Assembly: GCA_030642005.1 (NCBI GenBank)
Contig: DAOWOP010000128.1
Span: forward strand, 1 to 7,550
Reading direction: 5' to 3'
DNA from: Planctomycetales bacterium
Lineage (GTDB): Bacteria; Planctomycetota; Phycisphaerae; SM23-33
Length of the DNA: 7,550 nt
How positions within the stretch are numbered: the first letter of the stretch is position 1; each line of letters starts with the position of its first letter. The translations under genes and the position numbers were made by a program. Under the pieces are notes generated by a model. That model was not told the origin of the DNA. It was given only the letters and a program-made list of their open reading frames with translations, and made no database searches. This document shows, in pieces, positions 1 through 4,322 of this stretch.

Positions 1-10
1 CATAAGATAC

Positions 11-112
11 GTCCCTGAAAGGGTTTCAATCGTCCCGTCGGGACTCGCCCGCTATCATCATCCTTGCCCCAGCAGTGAACTGCTGGGCTATTATCAAATG
101 TCCCTCTGGGAC
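11..112. repeat. Cluster of short REP-like palindromes
   Basis: Four small hairpin-forming palindromes lie close together. CCCT/AGGG at 13-23 has a GAA loop. GTCCC/GGGAC at 32-44 has a GTC loop. CCCAGCAG/CTGCTGGG at 68-87 is an 8-bp stem with a TGAA loop. GTCCC/GGGAC at 100-112 has a TCT loop. The two GTCCC/GGGAC copies share their arms and differ in the loop. This layout of GTCCC-type hairpins alternating with a longer GC-rich hairpin resembles REP-type extragenic repeats I associate with planctomycete genomes; that link is from memory and untested. No transposase is visible in the window. The cluster lies just past the broken end of the Abi-like gene, so it may mark the break point. Confidence 0.6.
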
Positions 113-125
113 TGATCGGACTTTT

Positions 126-392
126 TCAACAACCCCAGCGTCCCCTATTTACCCGAATAAAAATTCGACGCTCCTGGTAATGGGCAAATTTTGGCTGTAT
201 GAAGCCCCAGAACTCGTCCAGAGTACGACAAGTCCGCACGAATAGGGGTATGTTGTCTTTTGTTTTCGGATTTCGTATAAGCTCTGTTCGCAACGAACGG
301 TATGCGTGTTCGTCGGCAACACCACCTGTGGCTCGCGAAACAAGCATGTTCTTTATCGACTCGACCTTTTCCAGCAGTTCCTGATTCGACAC
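126..392 (-). pseudogene. Truncated abortive-infection-like protein, N-terminal stub
   Basis: The 88-residue product starts at a GTG (392) with a GGAG Shine-Dalgarno (399-402) seven bases upstream. Residues 8-74 carry a pattern I recognise from the N-terminus of proteins annotated as abortive infection family proteins: a leading ATGG, then YRSLRTELI, FVRTCRTLDEFWGFI and YQERR. Full-length members are normally a few hundred residues and continue into a conserved C-terminal Abi domain. Here the similarity stops near YQERRIFIR, after which about nine unrelated residues run to a TGA. The break lies next to the palindrome cluster at the left edge. It sits 31 bp downstream of hicA on the same strand and may be co-transcribed with it. 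I read it as a decayed phage-defence gene without its effector half; a genuine short stand-alone protein cannot be excluded. Confidence 0.6.
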
Positions 393-423
393 AAATTACT
401 CCACTCAAGTTTCACAACCTTAC

Positions 424-660
424 TCATATCAACGACCGCAGGTCTTCGGCACTCAAGTCCGCTTTGCGAAGAATTCCTTTGAGAGTACCTCGCTTGATCG
501 CCTTTCCCGCGTGCACCGGGACGGGAAATGTCGTAACTGTGCCGTCCGGCTTGATCCGACGCACCTGAACATGACTTCCCCGCTGGCGGGCCACAACAAA
601 GCCAGATCGCTTCAGGGCACGCAGAAGTTCCGCTCCCGTAACAACGGGGAGTTTAGACAT
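424..660 (-). CDS. hicA: HicA-family mRNA interferase toxin
   Basis: This 78-residue protein has the size and pattern of HicA toxins, which fold like a small double-stranded-RNA-binding domain and cleave mRNA when not held by HicB. Visible hallmarks are the helix GAELLRALKRSGF (9-21), the strand and catalytic-His motif RQRGSHVQVRR with His30, and the second strand TTFPVPVHAGKAIKRGTLKGILR (43-65). Its ATG (660) lies inside the end of hicB, an 8-bp overlap (653-660), with an AGAGG-type ribosome site (670-674) within hicB. This makes translational coupling likely. All residues expected of an active toxin seem present. The order hicB then hicA is the reverse of the E. coli arrangement but is common elsewhere. 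No terminator is visible before the Abi-like stub. Confidence 0.9.
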   Translation of the reverse strand: MSKLPVVTGAELLRALKRSGFVVARQRGSHVQVRRIKPDGTVTTFPVPVHAGKAIKRGTLKGILRKADLSAEDLRSLI

Positions 661-871
661 TCGCGTGGACCTCTATCTCCCGACGAATAACGCGTCGGAT
701 AGCGGCTTGATGGCCCAGTTCTTCGAGATGAAGTTCGGCGGCCTCTCGGAGGTTGTCGAGACATTCCTGCTCAGTTTCCCCCTGAGTGTAAATATCAAGT
801 TCGGGACAAAACACGGTGTAGCCCCCTTCTTCCTCGGTGATTAACTCGGCTGTGATTTTCATTGTTTTCAT
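653..871 (-). CDS. hicB: HicB-family antitoxin, short form
   Basis: The 72-residue product matches the N-terminal partial RNase-H-like domain of HicB antitoxins: a strand ITAEL, the EEGGYTVFCPELDIYTQGET block (14-33), then the helix EQECLDNLREAAELHLEEL (34-52). HicB normally binds and blocks HicA, and many members also carry a C-terminal HTH or ribbon-helix-helix domain that represses the operon. Here the protein stops about 20 residues after the helix, so no DNA-binding domain can be seen. I chose the ATG at 871 because GGAG (880-883) sits eight bases upstream. The reading frame stays open to an ATG at 1030, but that extension has no HicB character and covers the promoter and PIN relic. It overlaps hicA by 8 bp. 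Confidence 0.88.
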   Translation of the reverse strand: MKTMKITAELITEEEGGYTVFCPELDIYTQGETEQECLDNLREAAELHLEELGHQAAIRRVIRREIEVHANV

Positions 872-879
872 ATCCATAT

Positions 880-883
880 CTCC
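880..883 (-). promoter_or_regulatory. Ribosome binding site deciding hicB start
   Basis: GGAG on the minus strand lies eight bases before the ATG at 871. In-frame ATGs at 877 (two bases away) and 862 are less well placed, and the one at 892 lies upstream of this site. This supports the 72-residue form of HicB. Confidence 0.65.
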
Positions 884-897
884 ATTCCGCATACTGA

Positions 898-928
898 ATT
901 CTACCGTATCCGGAGATTTTGTGGTCAA
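898..928 (-). promoter_or_regulatory. Candidate sigma-70 promoter of hicBA
   Basis: The minus strand reads TTGACC (923-928) as -35 and TAGAAT (898-903) as -10, each five of six to consensus, but the 19-bp spacer is longer than the ideal 17. Transcription would begin near 891 and give a leader of about 20 nt ahead of hicB. This is the best candidate seen between the membrane gene and hicB. Confidence 0.4.
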
Positions 929-956
929 TAATTCTCGACTTTCCACATGCCTCAAC

Positions 957-1013
957 GCGGGCATATCCCCCGACAAACTCCGCCGGTGAGAGGCGTGTGC
1001 CGCGGCACACGGC
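957..1013 (-). pseudogene. Relic of a PIN-toxin 3' end
   Basis: Read on the minus strand, this stretch encodes A-V-C-R-G-T-R-L-S-P-A-E-F-V-G-G. It closely matches the C-terminal CRGVRILSPAEFIRE of the intact PIN protein at 2335-2745. At DNA level, positions 975-993 are identical over 19 bases to 2362-2380 within that gene, and similarity continues weakly to about 957 with a two-base length difference. Nothing of the catalytic part of a PIN domain is present, and the frame continues without the expected stop, so this is a fragment and not a gene. It fills the gap between the membrane gene and hicB. Confidence 0.6.
994..1011. repeat. 18-bp perfect palindrome
   Basis: CGTGTGCCG followed directly by CGGCACACG is a perfect dyad. 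As RNA it could form a 7-bp stem with a CGCG loop just three bases past the stop of the membrane gene. No T-run follows on either strand, so it is not a canonical intrinsic terminator. It overlaps the PIN relic and lies about 65 bp upstream of the hicBA -35 box, so it could also be a protein-binding site. Confidence 0.6.
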
Positions 1014-2198
1014 TTACCCTCCTCGGTCATCCGAAGGAACCTGCCGGGGCGGCTGGTTCGTCGCCGGTTTCCGGTATCCGATCTCTCGCAATTTTCGCGC
1101 TGCGTTCATCCCGCCGAACAGGCCGAACAGTGCAAACACGTGGAATCCGAAACTCCACCAATCCCGCACGGCAAGAAAGATCAGTGAATCAAGAGTGTAC
1201 AACACTATTCCGGTAATAAAGGCCCAACGATGCCTCTTCAGCGCGTAGTATCCGAAAAGAACGAACACCAGGGCTGCAACAACCTCAAACGCAAACGCGA
1301 CATATCTCGCCACAGGCCCGACTTCTTTAGCAAGGGCTATGCCGATACCGGCAATTATCTGCGTTATTCCAAGCCCGACGACAAAACTGACGCCGCCCTC
1401 CATGAGAAAAATAACCGAATTGACAATGGACAGCCCCGCAATCCAGTAGAACCATTTCGCGCCGTTATCAAACTGCTTCTGTAATTTCGAGAGGGCCTTC
1501 TGGTCAATCGAATGATCCTGTAATTCCGGGTGGGAATCGCCCGGTTCAATATCATCAGCACCTTCGACAGCCGGCGGCGGAGCGATTGCTTCCGGACCGG
1601 CCTCGGTATGCAACAAAGATTGAGGCTCCGGCGACGAAAAAGCCTGAGCGTAATCGCCGGCGTATGGGTTCAGCCCAGCCTGACGCTGTTGCCGCCGGAC
1701 CTTCCATATGTTTATCTGATCCCTGCTCCCAGCCCGTAAGAACCATATAAGTATGAAGGCGGCATAGACGACGCCGACGGCCTGAAGTGCAATCAGCACC
1801 ACCGCTGCATCATCAAAAGCAGTCGAAAAGATCATGAGATAAATCGCTATCGAACCGCCGTAACACGCCAAGGCTACAAGTCCGTAGATTACGCAAAGCG
1901 TTTGCGCGACCGGTCTGCAACGAATAAGTTGGATACCACCGATAAGCAATAAAATCACCGCCAGGAATTTCCCTATCGCCGCCGCCATGTAAAGGCTGCC
2001 AAGCCAGTCCGGCTGAGTTTGAGTTGCAGAAGAATCCGGGTTTCCCATACCAGCCAGGACCACCAACCAGAAACCGATATATCCTAACAGGTGAAACCCC
2101 GCAAAAATGACGGACATCACACCGATTGCAACAGGCCAACCGGGGCGACCGGCGGTATCAGGCGATTCTTCCAGCATCGTTTCCGGCAATTCAGGCAT
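1014..2198 (-). CDS. Two-part polytopic membrane protein, unknown function
   Basis: I do not recognise a named family for this 394-residue protein. The N-terminal half has four likely membrane helices (about 22-50, 66-92, 98-125, 132-155). A soluble linker (156-245) follows, first basic (KVRRQQRQ) and then rich in Pro, Glu and Asp. The C-terminal half opens with an amphipathic stretch (KALSKLQKQFDNGAKWFYW) and has about five more hydrophobic segments (248-266, 270-290, 298-318, 325-344, 349-366), ending in a polar basic tail. The C-terminal half resembles small uncharacterised membrane proteins I have seen in planctomycetes and verrucomicrobia, but I cannot name them. The ATG has AGGAG (2207-2211) eight bases upstream, a convincing start. 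No signal peptide, catalytic motif or binding motif is apparent. It lies between two toxin-antitoxin modules on the same strand, 136 bp after the PIN gene. A role in that context is not shown. Confidence 0.8.
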   Translation of the reverse strand: MPELPETMLEESPDTAGRPGWPVAIGVMSVIFAGFHLLGYIGFWLVVLAGMGNPDSSATQTQPDWLGSLYMAAAIGKFLAVILLLIGGIQLIRCRPVAQTLCVIYGLVALACYGGSIAIYLMIFSTAFDDAAVVLIALQAVGVVYAAFILIWFLRAGSRDQINIWKVRRQQRQAGLNPYAGDYAQAFSSPEPQSLLHTEAGPEAIAPPPAVEGADDIEPGDSHPELQDHSIDQKALSKLQKQFDNGAKWFYWIAGLSIVNSVIFLMEGGVSFVVGLGITQIIAGIGIALAKEVGPVARYVAFAFEVVAALVFVLFGYYALKRHRWAFITGIVLYTLDSLIFLAVRDWWSFGFHVFALFGLFGGMNAARKLREIGYRKPATNQPPRQVPSDDRGG

Positions 2199-2334
2199 TT
2201 AAATGACTCCTGTAACGAACAACCTGATTTCGATAGATTGATTTGATATTGGCGTTTTAACCGAGCGTAGTGTTGCAGACAAAATCCGCCGCCGCAAATA
2301 TTTTATCCCGCCCCGGCGTCCGGCTGATTGAATG

Positions 2335-2745
2335 TTACTTTCTCTGCGGGAATTCCCTGATAAACTCCGCCGGTGAGAGGATGCGAACGCCTCGGCAGGC
2401 CTTGGCGGGGAAATGGCGCTTGTTGCCCGTAACGATGCAATCGGCAAGGCCGGAAATCGCCACCTCCATGAACATACGATCACTCGGATCCGGTAATTCC
2501 ACAGACAACGGTTCCACATCTACACGAACAGCCGACATCTCAAAGAAAGCCATTACTGTCTTTATTATATGGGGGTCAATCCCCAACCGCGACCGGTTCA
2601 TCACCTCCCTGTACTCCCGGAGTATTTGTTCATCGACAACGGTTTCAACCTCGCGGTCAAAGACGAGTTCCGTCACCTCGTAAGGGAAACCAGAACGGGA
2701 AAGGGCAGCGGACACTAAAACGTTGGTATCTAAAACGATCCTCAT
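2335..2745 (-). CDS. PIN-domain toxin, VapC-like (COG1569 type)
   Basis: This 136-residue protein fits the putative toxin component, PIN family group. PIN toxins are Mg-dependent RNases, usually cutting tRNA or rRNA. The N-terminus MRIVLDTNVLVSA holds the first acidic residue, Asp6. Glu44 in ILREYREVM is the likely second. DPSDRMFMEVA (86-96) gives Asp89 as the third. ADCIVTGNKRHF (101-112) is the family's fourth-site region, with Asn108 where many relatives have Asp. The C-terminus CRGVRILSPAEFI is typical. The start ATG (2745) overlaps the antitoxin stop in an ATGA arrangement, so translation is probably coupled. The length is normal and no damage is seen. The final 50 bases share a 19-bp identical stretch with the relic near 975. 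Confidence 0.88.
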   Translation of the reverse strand: MRIVLDTNVLVSAALSRSGFPYEVTELVFDREVETVVDEQILREYREVMNRSRLGIDPHIIKTVMAFFEMSAVRVDVEPLSVELPDPSDRMFMEVAISGLADCIVTGNKRHFPAKACRGVRILSPAEFIREFPQRK

Positions 2746-3035
2746 TTATGACTGGCCTTACGTTCTTCCCGCGACTTGCGTATTATCTCGTCAATCTCCT
2801 CCATCGTCATCTTATCCAAACCCTTCGCCGCCGCCTGCTCCTGAAGCTTTCGCAACGCGGCCTTGGCGCGAATACCACGCAAGGCATGCAGACTTTCCTC
2901 GAATTCGTCATCCGCCGGAACCATCAGCGCCACAGGCTTGCCGTTGGACGTGATAATCAACTCCCTTTCCTTCCGCAGTTGCTTCCAGACCTGCCCGGGA
3001 CGGATACGTAAATCTCTTGACGGTATGAACTTCAT
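2742..3035 (-). CDS. Phd/YefM-type antitoxin partner of the PIN toxin
   Basis: The 97-residue product begins MKFIPSRDLRIRPGQVWKQL and continues ELIITSNGKPVALMVP (25-40), the pattern of Phd/YefM antitoxins. Their N-terminal domain binds operator DNA and their C-terminal part wraps the toxin. Here the C-terminal part (43-97) is charged and helical, rich in Glu, Lys and Arg, as expected for the toxin-binding region. I chose the ATG at 3035 because GGGAG (3044-3048) lies eight bases upstream. An ATG five codons earlier at 3050 overlaps that ribosome site and has none of its own. It is the first gene of a two-gene operon, overlapping the toxin by 4 bp. Repression through the 11-bp repeats upstream is plausible but inferred. 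Confidence 0.87.
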   Translation of the reverse strand: MKFIPSRDLRIRPGQVWKQLRKERELIITSNGKPVALMVPADDEFEESLHALRGIRAKAALRKLQEQAAAKGLDKMTMEEIDEIIRKSREERKASHK

Positions 3036-3043
3036 AACGCAAT

Positions 3044-3048
3044 CTCCC
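3044..3048 (-). promoter_or_regulatory. Ribosome binding site deciding the antitoxin start
   Basis: GGGAG on the minus strand ends eight bases before the ATG at 3035. The alternative in-frame ATG at 3050 directly precedes it and would place the ribosome site inside the coding region. Confidence 0.65.
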
Positions 3049-3116
3049 ATTGGGACGGCCGGGCTACGGCGGGCTTCGCCCTGACGAGCGAACAGCCGCT
3101 TGCTTGTCCCTTTGTC

Positions 3117-3160
3117 CTACGATTCCACTACATTTCCACTACGATTATCCTACACCTGTT
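3117..3160. repeat. Four phased 11-bp repeats headed by CTAC
   Basis: Four consecutive 11-bp units start at 3117, 3128, 3139 and 3150, each beginning CTAC: CTACGATTCCA, CTACATTTCCA, CTACGATTATC, CTACACCTGTT. The first three are closely alike and the fourth keeps mainly the head. The spacing is about one DNA helical turn, so the CTAC heads face the same side. The block lies 80-125 bp upstream of the antitoxin start and overlaps the -10 box of the candidate promoter. This is where an autoregulatory Phd-type operator would be expected. Confidence 0.6.
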
Positions 3161-3175
3161 ATCGGTATAATGCAA
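3147..3175 (-). promoter_or_regulatory. Candidate promoter of the antitoxin-PIN operon
   Basis: The minus strand reads TTGCAT (3170-3175) and TAGGAT (3147-3152) with a 17-bp spacer, each four of six to consensus. A second possible -10, GATAAT (3144-3149), would give a 20-bp spacer. The -10 region falls within the 11-bp repeats, so protein bound there would block transcription. The leader would be about 105 nt. Confidence 0.35.
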
Positions 3176-3249
3176 GGCTCGAATCGAAAGAAATGATCTT
3201 TTATGCGGGAGCCAAAGGGGTGTCCCTGCCGCAAACTCTATCCGGCGCA

Positions 3250-3287
3250 TAAGAAAGGCCCGGTTCGCCTTCTCGCCGGACCGGGCC
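3250..3287 (-). terminator. Rho-independent terminator of the PEP-CTERM gene
   Basis: GGCCCGGT (3257-3264) pairs with ACCGGGCC (3280-3287). Three more inner pairs, one of them a wobble, give an 11-bp stem with a nine-base loop. Leaving the stem on the minus strand, the transcript reads TTTCTTA (3256-3250). The hairpin begins 28 bases past the stop codon of the PEP-CTERM gene. Between here and the 11-bp repeats (3161-3249) I see no gene. Confidence 0.75.
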
Positions 3288-3315
3288 TGGTAAATTAGTT
3301 ACATAACGCACCGAT

Positions 3316-4071
3316 TCAGCGGCGTCTTCGCTTCAGCAGCAGTCCTACGCCGCCCAGGCCCAGCAGCGCCATTGTCGCCGGTTCGGGAACCTGGCTGAAG
3401 GTCTGGAAGAACTCGCTGATGTGGGCTACGCCTACGGCACCGACGCCGCCATAGGCAATGACATCCTTGATTACCCATATCTCAGTCAGAGCGATCGGAA
3501 CGCCCATGTCATCAACGAAGTCTTTTTCCTCGTACAGAAGGTTATCATCGTCATCTTTATAATACACAAACTTGTTGGCGATTGGCTTTGAATATCCCAG
3601 GTACGGATCGAAAGCATAGACATTCTCAGAGACTGAAACAGCACCGGCGTCCGTGTTGTTGGAAACGCCGAATGCCGTCATCCACAAAGCGTTGTCTTTA
3701 ATCAACCATCCCTGCGACAGCCATGGCTCAACGATGGAGACCTTGAATTTGATCGTGGAGTCGGCCAATTGTCCGGCGGGTGCGGACCAACCGCTGTTAA
3801 ATCGCAGACCGTAATCTCCGTCGATCTGAATTCCCGTTACCACGATCTCACTGGCATCCGGAGCGATGGCGCCCACGCTTTGGGTGTCGGTTACGCACCA
3901 GTCGCTGAAGAGCTTGTCTCCGACCTGGATTCCCCCAGCGGCCTCAACCTCTTCGATGGTGTACGAAACATTGTCCATATTCGCAATGATAGCGCCGGAA
4001 GCAAAAGTGCCAACAGAAAGCACCACAAGGGTAACGACAACTACGGAAGAAACCAAAATAGAGCGAAGCAT
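3316..4071 (-). CDS. Secreted PEP-CTERM sorting-domain protein
   Basis: The 251-residue protein has a clear signal peptide: MLRS, a hydrophobic core (about 5-20), then a small-residue region TFASGA, with cleavage likely near 27-28. It ends in a PEP-CTERM signal: VPEP (228-231), a hydrophobic segment ATMALLGLGGVGLLL (232-246) and the basic tail KRRRR. In this known system an exosortase recognises the PEP motif and cuts the anchor during export to the envelope or exopolysaccharide; no exosortase gene is in the window. The mature part (29-227) is rich in beta-prone and aromatic residues, with an acidic DDDD run near 173-176 that might bind metal. I recognise no domain in it. Translation starts at an ATG behind a perfect AAGGAGGT. 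It forms its own unit with a strong promoter and a terminator. Confidence 0.88.
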   Translation of the reverse strand: MLRSILVSSVVVVTLVVLSVGTFASGAIIANMDNVSYTIEEVEAAGGIQVGDKLFSDWCVTDTQSVGAIAPDASEIVVTGIQIDGDYGLRFNSGWSAPAGQLADSTIKFKVSIVEPWLSQGWLIKDNALWMTAFGVSNNTDAGAVSVSENVYAFDPYLGYSKPIANKFVYYKDDDDNLLYEEKDFVDDMGVPIALTEIWVIKDVIAYGGVGAVGVAHISEFFQTFSQVPEPATMALLGLGGVGLLLKRRRR

Positions 4072-4076
4072 AATAG

Positions 4077-4084
4077 ACCTCCTT
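4077..4084 (-). promoter_or_regulatory. Perfect Shine-Dalgarno of the PEP-CTERM gene
   Basis: AAGGAGGT lies five bases before the ATG at 4071, an essentially ideal ribosome site. With the consensus promoter upstream it suggests high potential expression. Confidence 0.85.
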
Positions 4085-4104
4085 ACTATAAGCTAAGCGT
4101 TTTT

Positions 4105-4165
4105 GAGCAGAGCATTACTGAGCACAGCGAGCAGAGCATCTCCGAGCAAACTTCTTCAATGCTCT
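4105..4165 (-). repeat. Repeat-rich leader with inverted copies
   Basis: The leader contains a 24-bp tandem duplication: units at 4105-4128 and 4129-4152 share 18 of 24 positions, and both begin GAGCAGAGCAT (plus strand). The reverse complement of AGAGCAT occurs at 4159-4165. So the 5' end of the transcript could pair with either downstream copy (4133-4139 or 4109-4115), the latter extending to 8 bp. On the RNA strand the motif TGCTC recurs six times before the ribosome site. The expected start of transcription near 4163 would trim the first arm by about two bases, weakening an RNA-level model. Confidence 0.5.
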
Positions 4166-4169
4166 CCGA

Positions 4170-4197
4170 ATTATAACACGGAATCCCGATCTGTCAA
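4170..4197 (-). promoter_or_regulatory. Consensus sigma-70 promoter of the PEP-CTERM gene
   Basis: The minus strand carries TTGACA (4192-4197) and TATAAT (4170-4175), both perfect, with a 16-bp spacer. Transcription would start near 4163 and give a leader of about 90 nt. From here to the transporter stop at 4323 I see no gene. Confidence 0.85.
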
Positions 4198-4322
4198 GGA
4201 AAAACGATAAAAATTCGGACTTTTTTTCACAGGCTCGCGGTATTACGCGTATTTTCCGCAAGTTTGGCTGTTTCGCGGACATGGTGGATATTCTGTAATG
4301 TGCGGCATGGAGAGAGGTTATC

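Noticed and set aside
20..45. GTTTCAATCG next to a palindrome resembles a CRISPR repeat end
   Set aside because: It occurs once, there are no regularly spaced copies or spacers, and no cas gene is visible.
872..1030. Longer HicB starting at 1030
   Set aside because: The extra 53 residues show no HicB character, lie over the PIN relic and candidate promoter, and a good ribosome site serves the ATG at 871.
2254..2282. Possible promoter (TTGTCT, 17 bp, TAAAAC) for the membrane gene
   Set aside because: Each box is only four of six to consensus, so it is too weak to list as a feature.
3203..3298. 31-codon plus-strand open frame beginning MREPKGCP
   Set aside because: It has no ribosome site, runs through the terminator hairpin, and matches nothing I recognise.
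4072..4084. Ribosome site of the PEP-CTERM gene sequestered by an ATAG/CTAT stem
   Set aside because: A 4-bp AT-rich stem around the site is too weak to claim.
4221..4227. Run of seven T on the plus strand suggesting a terminator
   Set aside because: No stable stem precedes it and no plus-strand gene leads into it.
4256..4278. CCGC/GCGG pairing after the transporter gene
   Set aside because: The stem is short and bulged, and A-rich sequence rather than a T-run follows on the transcribed strand.
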